Shown piece by piece: positions 47,360-56,991 of a stretch of 64,000 nucleotides of DNA (within the stretch, counting starts at the first letter, position 1; each line of letters opens with the position of its first letter). Below the pieces are notes generated by a model. It saw nothing but the letters and a program-made list of their open reading frames with translations, ran no database searches and was not told where the DNA came from. Position numbers and translations under genes: made by a program. The stretch comes from Fen-1301 sp963786395 (GTDB lineage: Bacteria > Bacteroidota > Ignavibacteria > Ignavibacteriales > Ignavibacteriaceae). The stretch spans positions 140,084 to 204,083 of the forward strand of contig CAWAZD010000017.1 in NCBI GenBank assembly GCA_963786395.1, read 5' to 3'.

Positions 47360-47390
47360 ATAAAAAAGCCCGGTATTAAACCGGGCTCAA
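47360..47390 (-). terminator. Terminator after dnaK
   Basis: AGCCCGGTTTAATACCGGGCT (minus-strand reading, 47387 down to 47367) folds as a tight stem and is followed by six T's on that strand. It lies about 40 bases after the dnaK stop. Confidence 0.9.
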
Positions 47391-47423
47391 TTAGTGATTA
47401 AATTTTGTTAATAACTTAGTTGA

Positions 47424-49386
47424 TTATTTCTTATTGTCTTTGTCCTTGTCTTTATCTTTGTCCTCATCGACAACTTCATAGGAAGCATCCTGAACATTAT
47501 CTTTACCTTCAGGTTTTCCTTGCTGAGGTTCCGGCACCTTCGGGTCCATTAGGACCTTCTGCACCTGGCTGACCACCAGCTGCACCCTGCTGCTTGTAAA
47601 ACTCAGCGGCTATTTCACTCCATGCTTTATTAAGAGCATCCGTTGTTTCTTTCATCTGTTCAGTATTATTAGATGCTATAGCATCTTCAACTTTTTTGAT
47701 TTCGGATTCAAGTTTAGCTTTCTGATCAGGAGTTAATTTATCCTTAAGTTCTTCAAGCTGTTTTTTTAACTGGAAGACAGCTGAATCGGCATTGTTTTTA
47801 ATTTCAACTGCTTCTTTGCTTTTTTTATCTTCAGCAGCATGATCTTTAGCATCATTTCTCATTTTTTCAACTTCATCTTTAGATAAACCACCGGAGGAAG
47901 TAATTCTGATACTTTGTTCTTTGCCTGTAGCTTTATCTTTAGCACCAACATGAAGAATACCATTTGCATCAATATCAAATGTAACTTCAACCTGAGGAAT
48001 ACCTCGTGGTGCAGGAGGAATACCATCAAGATGGAATCTACCGAGCGTTCTGTTATCAGCTGCCATTTGTCTTTCACCTTGAAGAACATTAATTTCACAG
48101 AAGGCTGATTATCTGATGCTGTTGAGAATACTTCACTTTTCTTAGTAGGAATAGTAGTATTTGCTTCAATAAGCCGTGTAAATATTCCACCAAGAGTTTC
48201 AATACCAAGTGACAAAGGTGTAACATCAAGTAACAATACATCTTTTACTTCACCGGTTAAAACTCCACCCTGAATTGCAGCACCAACTGCAACTACTTCA
48301 TCAGGATTAACACCTTTATGAGGTTCTCTACCGAATAATTTTTTAACAAGTTCCTGAACCATAGGAATTCTTGTTGAACCACCAACAAGAATAACTTCAT
48401 CAATATCTGAAGTATTAAGACCGGCATCTTTAATTGCCTGTTCGCATGGACCTTTTGTTCTATTAACAAGATCATCAATCAGCTGTTCAAATTTAGCACG
48501 AGTTAAAGTGAACGTTCAAATGCTTTGGACCATCCTGAGTAGCAGTAATAAACGGAAGATTAACATCAGTCTGCATAGAAGAGGATAATTCAATTTTAGC
48601 TTTTTCTGCAGCTTCTTTTAATCTTTGCAAAGCCATAGGATCTTTACGAAGATCAATGCCTTCCTGTTTTTTAAATTCATCTGCAAGCTAATCAATAACT
48701 CTTTGATCGAAATCATCACCGCCAAGGTGAGTATCACCATTAGTAGATTTAACTTCAAATACACCATCACCAAGCTGAAGAACAGAAATATCAAATGTAC
48801 CACCGCCAAGATCATAAACAGCTACGGTATGATCTCTTGTTTTCTTATCCAGACCATAAGCAAAGCAGCTGCTGTAGGTTCATTTATAATTCTTCTAACT
48901 TTGAAGACCTGCAATTTCGCCTGCATCTTTGGTAGCTTGACTTTGTGCATCATTGAAATAAGCAGGAACAGTAATAACTGCTTCAGTAATTTCAACACCA
49001 AGATATTCTTCGGCAGTTTTCTTCATTTTCTGAAGAACCATAGCACTGATTTCCGGAGGAGAATAAACACGGTCACCAATTTGTACTCTGGCAGATCCAT
49101 TATCTCCGGAAATTACTTCATAAGGAATCTTTTTCTTTTCTTCTGTTACTTCATTTATATTTCTTCCCATAAATCTTTTAATTGAAAAGATTGTATTCTT
49201 CGGATTAGTAATGGCTTGTCTTTTTGCGGGTTGACCGACGAGTCGTTCACCGCTTTTAGTAAAAGCAACAACAGAAGGAGTAGTTCTTCCACCTTCAGAA
49301 TTGGGTATTACAACCGGATCATTTCCTTCCATAACTGCGACGCAGGAATTTGTGGTTCCCAAATCAATTCCAATAATTTTTCCCAT
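47424..49386 (-). pseudogene. dnaK: Chaperone DnaK (Hsp70), broken by several indels and one stop
   Basis: The full-length Hsp70 scaffold is present: GIDLGTTNSCVAVMEG at the start, IGDRVYSPPEISAMVLQKM, VITVPAYFNDAQSQATKDAG, then VYDLGGGTFDISVLQLGDG, IDEVILVGGSTRIPMVQEL, LDVTPLSLGIETLGG (start of the substrate domain), and a C-terminal tail rich in K and D ending DEDKDKDKDKDNKK. The corrected length is about 654 residues. Frame breaks occur near 48893, 48863, 48512, 48103 and 47533, and an in-frame TAG (48688-48690) replaces the usual Tyr codon in VIDYLADEF. DnaK is normally essential, so this is more likely a poor consensus than a dead gene. No grpE or dnaJ adjoins it. Confidence 0.92.
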
Positions 49387-49712
49387 ATAACATTTCTCCT
49401 ATAAACTGGTATTTTCCATTTTTTAAATAATTAATTTCTTTTTATGAAGTTGTCCTTCCGGAACAACAATAAACTCATTTTTATTCAAATTTTACATAAT
49501 ATCCTCTCAATGGTTGTGCCAATATTCTTTGTCCTGTAAATTAACCAAATATTGCATAATCGCTCAATTTTAACTGTCACACTATCTCTGCCATAATGAC
49601 AGACATTATGTTTAATTGGCTTATTTGGAGTCATTTATGACAATTGAAATAAAGGAGGATATACTTTCAGTATTTTTTTATTATTTTTACTCATTCAATC
49701 ATAGAGGCTATT
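49387..49712. other. Divergent intergenic region between dnaK and birA
   Basis: No gene is seen. A ~200-base leader precedes dnaK. It holds the inverted repeat at 49588-49602 and, just before birA, the ribosome site AGAGG. No CIRCE sequence (TTAGCACTC) was found. Confidence 0.6.
49588..49602 (-). promoter_or_regulatory. 15-bp inverted repeat upstream of dnaK, possible stress operator
   Basis: On the minus strand the site reads CTGTCATTATGGCAG: two 7-bp arms around one T with one mismatch. A further TGACAG lies downstream, forming a wider CTGTCA...TGACAG inverted repeat. It lies about 200 bases upstream of dnaK and may bind a heat-shock regulator. This is by-eye evidence only. Confidence 0.4.
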
Positions 49713-50490
49713 TTGTTCAGTCTGGAAACTTTTGACATTAAGCTTAATACAGAGTTCATTGGCAGACATTTTATTTATTCTGAGGAAGCAGATAGTACAA
49801 ACTCAATTTTGCTTGATAAGGTGAATAAATACAATTCAAACGGAACTGTTTTTTATACAGAAAAGCAATTAAAAGGAAGGGGAAGAAAAAACAGACCCTG
49901 GTACAGTGTAAAGGAATTAAATCTTAACTTTTTCAATTTTGTTAACAGGCAAGAAATATATTTCTAAAAATCCCCAGTTATTAAATTTTGTTGCTTCACT
50001 TGCAATCGGAATGTCTTTGGAAAACTTATACCAATTAAAAGTGGAGCTTAAATGGCCTAATGATGTATTAATAAATGGTAAGAAAATCTGTGGGATCCTG
50101 ATTGAGTCCACATCAGACGGAAGTAAAATCGAACGCCTTGTTGTTGGTACAGGAATTAATGTAAACCAGGCGGTTTTCCAGGGAAGTTTTAATTATCCTC
50201 CAACATCAGTTAGGCTTGAATTAAATGAACCGGTTGAACGGGAAAGACTTCTGGCAGAGATACTGAATAATTTTGAGGAACTTCTGCTTGTTTACGTTGA
50301 AAATCCAGAGTCTATACTTAAGGATTGGAAACAAAGATGCAATATGATAGGAGATAAAATTTCCATAACAGAAGGTGAAGAAGTTAAGTATGGCATATTT
50401 GAAGATGTAGATGAAGAAGGGTTCCTTTTGTTAAAGGACAATCATAACAGAATAGAAAAGATTCATTGCGGTGATTTAAGTCTGAGGTAA
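49713..50490 (+). CDS. birA: Biotin--[acetyl-CoA-carboxylase] ligase (one-base frameshift near 49930)
   Basis: 258 residues after repair. It attaches biotin to biotin carboxyl carrier proteins. The N-terminal part has EEADSTNSILLDK and GTVFYTEKQLKGRGRKNRPW, the biotin/AMP-binding GRGRxxRxW motif. After the break come LKWPNDVLINGKKICGILIES, the KWPND and KxxGIL motifs, and a C-terminal SH3-like domain (EGEEVKYGIFEDVDEEGFLLL). There is no N-terminal DNA-binding domain, so it is the non-repressor type. At 49928-49932 a run of five T's should have four (N-F-S-I-L-L-T-G). The start is TTG at 49713 with AGAGG six bases upstream. coaX begins two bases after its stop. Confidence 0.92.
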
Positions 50491-50492
50491 AA

Positions 50493-51267
50493 ATGGTTCT
50501 TACCTGCGATATTGGGAACACTAGAATTAAAGCGGGAATATTTGCCGATAATATTCTTACTGAAGTTTTTGTCTGCAATAATTTGCAATCCCTGCTTGAA
50601 AAGATAGACTCACATCATATTAGAGAAGTCGCAGTATCCTCAGTTGTACCGGGGAAATCAGAGAAACTAAAGAAAGCACTTGATGAAACAGGTATACTCC
50701 CTTTTTTTATTTCTAAAGATTCAATATTTAACCTTAGCATAGACTATGAATCACCAGAAACTTTGGGAATAGACAGGGTTTGTTCTGCCGAAGGAGCATA
50801 TTATTCTGAGTAACAAACAGAGGATTCTTAGAAGGCACTGTATTATTATTTCAATAGACTTTGGGACTGCCACCACACTTAATGTTGTTTCATTTCCGCG
50901 AGTATTCTCCGGCGGAATAATAGCACCGGGAATTGATATGATGTTTAAGTCTTTAAATAATAACACCGCACAACTACCACAGGCTTATGCAGCAGACTAT
51001 AAAAATATCATTGGGAAATCAACGCGTGAATCTATAGCAAGCGGCGTAATGAATTCCGCTGCAGGATTATTAGACTTGTCAATAAGAAGGATTAAAGAAG
51101 AATTAGAACCAGAGAAAATATATTTCTATGTTACCGGTGGAAATTATGAAAGGATTAAACCATTTCTGGGATTTGCTCATTATTATAAAGATTCTCTTGT
51201 GTTGTATGGAGTAAAAGCGATTTATGACAAAAATAAGATTGCGGTTCCTCCCCTTACTATTCTATAA
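50493..51267 (+). CDS. coaX: Type III pantothenate kinase (one-base frameshift near 50803)
   Basis: Catalyses the first step of CoA synthesis, phosphorylating pantothenate. The N-terminal CDIGNTRIKAGIF phosphate loop and GIDRVCSAEGA motif are in the first frame. DFGTATTLNVV, SGGIIAPGIDMM and YVTGGNYERIKPFL are one frame over. Dropping one T from TATTATTCTGAG at about 50803 gives Y-Y-L-S-N-K-Q and an intact 257-residue protein. It follows birA by two bases, the common BirA-CoaX arrangement in which biotin ligation and CoA synthesis are translated together. It is convergent with dsbD, three bases from its stop. Confidence 0.92.
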
Positions 51268-51270
51268 TTT

Positions 51271-53044
51271 TTAGTCTGCTGATTGAAGTAATTTTAGAAA
51301 TTCACTTGCATTAACATAACCTGTTAACCTCTGGACTTCTTCACCTTTTGAATTAATAATCAGTACAGTAGGGACACCCACAATATTAAATTTATTCTTT
51401 AGTGATTCAACTTCCGGTGATAATGATTTTGTCATATCAGCTTTCAGCGCAACAAAGTTTAAGGAAGCTGCTATAACTTTTTCATCAGAGAACGTATTTG
51501 CATCAAGTTCCTTACATGGGATGCACCAGTCAGCATAAAAATCAATAATAACTTTTTTATTTCCGGTTAAAGAGGCAGATGCAGCTTCAGGATTATAATG
51601 CTGCCAGTTAATAGAATTCTTATTCGATGGAACCAGAGCATAAACGGCTACAGCTATGATTATGACTGAAAAGGTGATCTTGAATATCCTGAACCCTTTA
51701 TTTTTATTTGCCAGTTTATCAAAGAACAAAAGATAAACTGCGGCAATTAACATAAATACAGGAAGAGGATATCCCTGAACATATTTAGGTAATAATGGGA
51801 TTATAAAATAGACAGCCATACCTATAAGCAGAAGTCCGAATATATGTTTTACTGCTTCCATCCACTCCCCTGCTCTCGGTAGTTTTTTAATTTTACCTGA
51901 GAATATTGCAAGTATGAGATATGGGACTCCGAGACCTACAGCAAGGTCAAAGAAAAGAATGAACCCGTAAAATGGATCACCCTTTGCAGCAACATAAGTT
52001 ACAAGACCAAGTACAAATGGACCTATGCATGGTGCGGCAACAATTCCCATTGTTAATCCCATAAATAAAGCGCCGAAAAGACCAGACTTAGCACCGCCGG
52101 CTTTATTCACAAGAGAAGTGGGTAATTGAATTTCATAGACACCAAACATGCTTAACGAAAGAACAAGAAATATAAGTGCAATAAAAATTATTACATAACG
52201 TATTCTGGAGAAGGGATCCAAAGACTGCTCCGCTAAGTGCAGTTACAACACCAATGACAGAATAAGTAATGGCAAGTCCAACTACAAACAGAAGACCCAT
52301 CATAAAAAGTCTGCTTGTCTTTCCTTCAGCCTGACCACCAAAAAATCCTATAGTAATTGGGATCAGAGGATACACACAAGGTGTAAGATTAAGTGCAAGC
52401 CCGCCAATAAAAACAAAAATAAGACTGAGAAGGAGTCCGCTTTTTTCTAACCTTGAAGAAATGGAATTATCCCCTGCATCTGAATTTGTCAAAGAACCAG
52501 TACTCTTTACATTTTGAAATATATCCTGATTTATTTCTTTTACTGCAGAAGCATTGGCAGCGACTTCAATTGACAAAGTATCGGATACTGAATTAGGAGG
52601 CAGACACGTTTTGTCATTGCATGACTGATAATCAAATATAACAGGTAGTTTGTAAAGACCTGGTTTTAAATCAACAGGTACTTTTGCAATTGCGCTTATA
52701 AAAATTTCCTTTTCAAACACAGACAAAGGTTTATCTGAAAAAGAAAGTTTCCTGTCATGGGCATCGGGGTAGTTAATTTTAGTTAAAGAAAAACCTATAG
52801 CAGTATCGATTAACAATTTGGAAGGTATAAGATAATCCTCATGGGGAATATTTGAATTTATATGCCACTGAGGATCAATATTTATTTTTAATGCAATTTT
52901 GAAATCTTTGCCGGGTAAGACTTTGTCAACCGAAAGGTATGCTTTGGCAATCACAAGATTTTGTACCTGCCCAAACTGCGCATACAATGTAGCAGTAAAA
53001 ACAGTAATAAATAACAGAACAGAAATTTTCCTAATGATACTCAT
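51271..53044 (-). CDS. dsbD: Thiol:disulfide interchange protein DsbD (one-base frameshift near 52205)
   Basis: 590 residues after repair. It carries electrons from cytoplasmic thioredoxin across the membrane to periplasmic thiol proteins. It has a signal peptide (SVLLFITVFTATLYAQ). An N-terminal beta domain (about 25-175) includes the SCNDKTCLPPNS cysteine pair. A CcdA-like membrane part has Cys in LNLTPCVYPLIP and in IVAAPCIGPFVLG. The C-terminal periplasmic thioredoxin domain has DFYADWCIPCKELD. The frame breaks at AATACGTTATG; removing one A gives Q-N-R-Y-V-I-I-F. It lies 21 bases downstream of nadE on the same strand, so the two probably share a transcript. Confidence 0.92.
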
Positions 53045-53065
53045 TTTAACCCTTTTATAAAATTA

Positions 53066-54748
53066 TTATCTCCGCCAGCCCTGAACTATTGGATATCTTC
53101 TTCCAAATCCAAAGGCTTTCTTTGAAACTCTCAAAGCAGGGGCGGCTTGTTTTCTTTTAAATTCGTTTTTATCTACAAGTTTCAGGACGTAATTAACCAA
53201 TTCACAGTCATGCATTATATCTGAGATTTCGCTTAACTCTTTATTTTCCTCAAGGTACATACGGAGAATTTTATCAAGGATATCATAAGGAGGAAGTGAA
53301 TCCTGGTCCGTCTGATTATGTTTAAGTTCAGCAGATGGAGCTTTCGAAATAATATTCTGCGGAATTATTTCTTTTTCCCGGTTGATATAATTAACTAACC
53401 GGTAGATATCAGTTTTATATACATCGGCAATAACAGCAAGACCTCCGCACATATCTCCATAAAGTGTTGCATAACCGACAGCCATTTCTGATTTATTGCT
53501 GGTTGCCAGGAGCAGGTATCCGAATTTATTTGAAAGTGACATAAGATAGAGACCCCGTATTCTTGCCTGCATATTTTCTTCGGTTAATCCTTCAGGCAAA
53601 TTATTAAAATAAGGATCCATAACTTTAAGGAGCTGATCAAACACAGGTGTAATTAGAATTTGGTTATAGCTTATTCCTAAATTATTTATCAGCTCAAGTG
53701 AATCATCAACACTTCCTGCGCTGGAATATTTTGAAGGCATAAGAACAACGTGGACATTTTCTTTGCCAAGAGCTTCAACAGCAATATATGTAACAATAGC
53801 TGAATCGATCCCGCCGCTTAAACCGATAAGAACTTTGGGGAGATTCATTTTTGTGCAGTATTCCCTTACTCCATAAATAAGAGCCGATAAAACTTCTTTC
53901 TCAAATGATCCTTCAACTTTATCAATAGAAGAATCCATTTTAATGTCGGATGTCAGCAATTCATCTTCATAAGTACCTGATTCCCCACGGGTATCCCACA
54001 AGAAATAATCTTCCTCAAATGGTTTACCGAGAACTTTAAGATTTCCATTTGAATCGAAACACATACTGCAGCCATCGAAAATAAGATCAGTTTGAGCGCC
54101 GGTACAACAAACATAAGCAAGGGGAACATTATCATTTTTTGTCAATACAGAAAGCATTTTCCTGCGGTCTTCTCTTTTACCATAAGAATACGGGCTCGCG
54201 GAAATGTTCACTAATAATGTAGCACCTTTATCCATTAAATCTTTAACCGGGTCATTAACATATCTTCTTTTATACCAGTAATCCTCATCATTCCAAATGT
54301 CTTCGCAAATCGATATACCTAACTGCTCACCCTTGAATTCATGAACCATTACTTCTGTTGCAGGATCAAAATACCGCATCTCATCAAAAACATCATAATT
54401 TGGAATGAGGGATTTATGCTGAACAAACTGAATCTTACCATTATAACAAAGTAAAGCAGAGTTATGTATATCGGTACCGGCAAGATTTGTTCCCTCAGTG
54501 ATTGATCCGAAAATTAACCCGGTATCACCGGTTACAGAAGCAATTTCATTAGCGGCTTTCAGAGCAGCATCTCTGAATTCTTTTTTCTCAACAAGATCAA
54601 GTGGAGGATATCCAACCAGGCATAGTTCGGGGAAGATAACCAGGTCGGCTTTATCTGCCTGACCTTTTTTATATCCTTCAATTATTTTTTTCTTGTTATT
54701 AACCAGATCACCAATCGTTGTGTTAATCTGGCAGAGAGCAATTTTCAT
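53066..54748 (-). CDS. nadE: NAD+ synthase, glutamine-hydrolysing
   Basis: A 560-residue enzyme that amidates nicotinate adenine dinucleotide to NAD+. The N-terminal nitrilase-type amidase domain (about 1-250) has glutamate in VIFPELCLVGYPP, lysine in VQHKSLIPNYDVFDE and the nucleophile cysteine in LGISICEDIWND, so glutamine is the ammonia source. The C-terminal ATP pyrophosphatase domain has GLSGGIDSAIVTYIAVEALG (near residue 311) and LLATSNKSEMAVGYATLYGD. The protein ends RRYPIVQGWRR. The ATG at 54748 starts MKIALCQINTTIGD, the usual opening. Confidence 0.95.
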   Translation of the reverse strand: MKIALCQINTTIGDLVNNKKKIIEGYKKGQADKADLVIFPELCLVGYPPLDLVEKKEFRDAALKAANEIASVTGDTGLIFGSITEGTNLAGTDIHNSALLCYNGKIQFVQHKSLIPNYDVFDEMRYFDPATEVMVHEFKGEQLGISICEDIWNDEDYWYKRRYVNDPVKDLMDKGATLLVNISASPYSYGKREDRRKMLSVLTKNDNVPLAYVCCTGAQTDLIFDGCSMCFDSNGNLKVLGKPFEEDYFLWDTRGESGTYEDELLTSDIKMDSSIDKVEGSFEKEVLSALIYGVREYCTKMNLPKVLIGLSGGIDSAIVTYIAVEALGKENVHVVLMPSKYSSAGSVDDSLELINNLGISYNQILITPVFDQLLKVMDPYFNNLPEGLTEENMQARIRGLYLMSLSNKFGYLLLATSNKSEMAVGYATLYGDMCGGLAVIADVYKTDIYRLVNYINREKEIIPQNIISKAPSAELKHNQTDQDSLPPYDILDKILRMYLEENKELSEISDIMHDCELVNYVLKLVDKNEFKRKQAAPALRVSKKAFGFGRRYPIVQGWRR

Positions 54749-54944
54749 ATAAACCGATGTAAAATAATTATATAAAAATATGAAACAGTGGAGGTTTTTA
54801 CAATTTATTTATTTGCACCTTAATCCGTTCACTGATCAAATACCGCCATATATATACTTTTCTATCCTATTAAACTATATTTAGAAATATTATACTGAAT
54901 TTTGTTTATTATTGTGCAGAAAACTTAATATAAGTGGAGCTCAT

Positions 54945-55451
54945 ATGCATAAGAAATTATATCGCTCTTCAAGAGAGAAAATGTTAGGGGGAGTAGCCGG
55001 AGGGGTTGCGGAATATTTTGATGTTGATCCAACAATAGTCAGACTGGTTTTTGTACTCACGCTTTTTGCGGGAGGAGCCGGATTTATTGCATATATCATA
55101 ATGTGGGTAGTAGTACCACAGGAACCATACTTTCAATATAATATGCCGGCTGGTGAACAAGTCCATAATTCAGAAACTCCTCCACAGAGTTCAGATACAC
55201 CTCCCTCTGGCCCGGAAGGTGGAGCAACATCTGATGCTCAGGCTCAGGGAAAGGATCCTGTATCTGATTATTTCAATGGAGTGAAGAAGCAGAAAGAAAA
55301 GAGGGGTCTTACATTCGGGATTATTTTGATATTGATCGGAGTTATTCTCCTGATAGACAATGTATTTGACAGAATACATTTTCATGATTTATTCCCTTTG
55401 ATACTGTTAGGTATTGGTGTTGTTATTCTCCTAAACGCTTATAAAAAATAA
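54945..55451 (+). CDS. PspC-domain membrane protein with C-terminal helices
   Basis: 168 residues from ATG 54945, chosen because GGAG lies just upstream. An 11-residue longer frame exists but lacks a ribosome site. The N-terminal PspC domain (KLYRSSREKMLGGVAGGVAEYFDVDPTIVRLVFV) is followed by the helix FAGGAGFIAYIIMWVVVPQEP, a proline/serine-rich linker with little structure (70-115), and two C-terminal helices (LTFGIILILIGVILLIDN; LFPLILLGIGVVILLN). PspC takes part in the phage-shock membrane-stress response. The next gene is a LiaF-like protein 13 bases away, so the two form an envelope-stress pair. Confidence 0.88.
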   Translation: MHKKLYRSSREKMLGGVAGGVAEYFDVDPTIVRLVFVLTLFAGGAGFIAYIIMWVVVPQEPYFQYNMPAGEQVHNSETPPQSSDTPPSGPEGGATSDAQAQGKDPVSDYFNGVKKQKEKRGLTFGIILILIGVILLIDNVFDRIHFHDLFPLILLGIGVVILLNAYKK

Positions 55452-55464
55452 AAGGATTTATAAA

Positions 55465-56400
55465 ATGAAAACCAAACACGTGTTCTGGGGAGTATTATTT
55501 ATAACCATCGGCATAATATGGCTTGTTGATCATTATGTACATTTCAGATATGAGTGGGGAGATATATGGAAGCTGTGGCCGATTGTTATTATTCTTTGGG
55601 GTGTTTCCGTTATGGTAAAGCAACAGGTTATTAAGGGACTGATTGCAGGAATTACAGCTTTAATTTTGGCTTTTGCGATATTTTCATCTGTAAAATATGG
55701 AATTGTTCATGCTGAAAACGGAATGGATTTTACATTTGACAGCGATAATAATACTTACCATTACGGTATAACTGATTACTCAGAGCCATTCAACAAGGAT
55801 TATGAGAAAGCATCGCTTCATTTTAAGGCAGGTGCTGGTTCATTTATTGTTAAGGATACAACCAGGGAATTGTTTTTTGCCCATTCGGAGGGTAAACAGG
55901 ATAATTATTCTTTAACCAAGAATGTATCAGAGAATAACGTTGACCTTAATTTTGAAATGATGCAGAAGCATGTCTCAATATTCAATGGCAAGAACAGGAA
56001 CAGGGTTGAACTGAAGTTGAATTCTGATCCATTGTGGAATCTTGATTTCGACCTTGGTGCGGCATCAGTAAACTTTGACTTGAGTTCGTATAAGACAGAA
56101 AGTATATCAATAGATATGGGTGCGGCTTCTTTAAAGTTAAAACTTGGAGACAGAGCTGAAGAGACAAAGCTAAATGTTGATGCAGGGGCATCATCGATTG
56201 AGATTGAAGTCCCTGATGATGCAGCATGTGAAATTAAGACTGATGTCAGCCTTTCATCAAAACACTTTGAAGGATTTAAGACTATAAATGATGATACATA
56301 CAGGACGGATAACTTTGACAGTGCAAAGAAGAAAATTTATATAACTATTGACTCTGGTGTTTCATCAATTAAGGTTAACAGGTATACGAAGACGATCTAG
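55465..56400 (+). CDS. LiaF-like membrane protein with C-terminal beta-rich domain
   Basis: 311 residues. The N-terminal region has three to four hydrophobic segments (VFWGVLFITIGIIWLVDH; LWPIVIILWGVSVMV; GLIAGITALILAFAIFSSV), the layout of the DUF5668/LiaF transmembrane domain. The rest is an extracytoplasmic strand-rich repeat region (NLDFDLGAASVNFDLSSY, ISIDMGAASLKLKLGD, LNVDAGASSIEIEVPDDA), a toastrack-like fold of regular ~20-residue steps related to the C-terminal halves of LiaF/LiaG-type proteins. In Firmicutes LiaF restrains a cell-envelope stress system. Here it follows the PspC gene with 13 bases between, and a strong terminator ends the unit at 56444-56477. Confidence 0.82.
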   Translation: MKTKHVFWGVLFITIGIIWLVDHYVHFRYEWGDIWKLWPIVIILWGVSVMVKQQVIKGLIAGITALILAFAIFSSVKYGIVHAENGMDFTFDSDNNTYHYGITDYSEPFNKDYEKASLHFKAGAGSFIVKDTTRELFFAHSEGKQDNYSLTKNVSENNVDLNFEMMQKHVSIFNGKNRNRVELKLNSDPLWNLDFDLGAASVNFDLSSYKTESISIDMGAASLKLKLGDRAEETKLNVDAGASSIEIEVPDDAACEIKTDVSLSSKHFEGFKTINDDTYRTDNFDSAKKKIYITIDSGVSSIKVNRYTKTI

Positions 56401-56443
56401 TTGGATGAATGGATTGTTGGATTGTTGGAAAAATCAGGAAGTT

Positions 56444-56477
56444 AAACAAAAGGGGTTCAGAAGAACCCCTTTTGTTT
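56444..56477. terminator. Bidirectional terminator hairpin
   Basis: AAACAAAAGGGGTTC (56444-56458) pairs with GAACCCCTTTTGTTT (56463-56477) with a four-base AGAA loop. The A/T-rich ends supply T-tracts in both directions. It lies between the LiaF-like gene and the convergent MGMT-family gene. Confidence 0.9.
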
Positions 56478-56532
56478 ATCGGGCGGGTCACAGACTCGCC
56501 CCTACAAATGCATAAACTAAGCTTTAGACTTT

Positions 56533-56904
56533 CTACTTTTTCCTTTTAACTTTCTTATCCCCTGGTTTCCATAGGAAATCTTCAAGAATAACACAACTAT
56601 CTTTATCAAATTTAATCCCCTCGGAAAGCAGCAGTTCTTCCATCATATCATAACTTCCGAAATGCATCTTTCCTGTGAGTGCACCGAATCTGTTTACAAC
56701 TCTATGACAAGGCAGATTACTTCCCTTTGAACTATTTAAAGCCCAGCCCACTGTTCGTGCTGATGATCTGATTCCACAAGCTTCGGCAATATCTCCATAG
56801 GTTGCTACTTTACCATAAGGGATTTGGGCAACTACGTCATAGACTTTGTCGAAGAAGTCCTTTTTCTTAGAAGGTTTTTTCTTTTTTATGTTAGTAGTTT
56901 TCAT
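56533..56904 (-). CDS. MGMT-family DNA-binding protein (O6-alkylguanine transferase domain)
   Basis: 123 residues. The C-terminal Ogt domain only: VYDVVAQIPYGKVATYGDIAEACG (helix-turn-helix) and PCHRVVNRFGALTG with the reactive cysteine present, so it is not the alkyltransferase-like class that carries Trp there. There is no N-terminal ribonuclease-like domain. Lysine-rich runs lie at both ends (KKKKPSKKK and KVKRKK). Full O6-methylguanine methyltransferases are about 160-180 residues, so activity is possible but not certain; several short homologues act as DNA-damage sensors. It stands alone, with the terminator and a palindrome on either side. Confidence 0.85.
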   Translation of the reverse strand: MKTTNIKKKKPSKKKDFFDKVYDVVAQIPYGKVATYGDIAEACGIRSSARTVGWALNSSKGSNLPCHRVVNRFGALTGKMHFGSYDMMEELLLSEGIKFDKDSCVILEDFLWKPGDKKVKRKK

Positions 56905-56917
56905 AAATTATTGATGG

Positions 56918-56979
56918 ATTCCCGCCTTCGCGGGAATGACCAGAAGTAAGAGTATCCCCGATTAATCTGCAATCGGGGA
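56918..56979. repeat. ATTCCC palindrome and a second ATCCCCGATT palindrome
   Basis: ATTCCC-GCCTTCGC-GGGAAT at 56918-56937 and, just after, ATCCCCGATT...AATCGGGGAT with a longer stem (56954-56977). They lie between prfB and the MGMT gene. Confidence 0.7.
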
Positions 56980-56991
56980 TGACAACCAAGT

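Noticed and set aside
56533..56904. Alkyltransferase-like (ATL) protein
   Set aside because: The reactive cysteine of PCHRV is present, whereas ATLs replace it with Trp.
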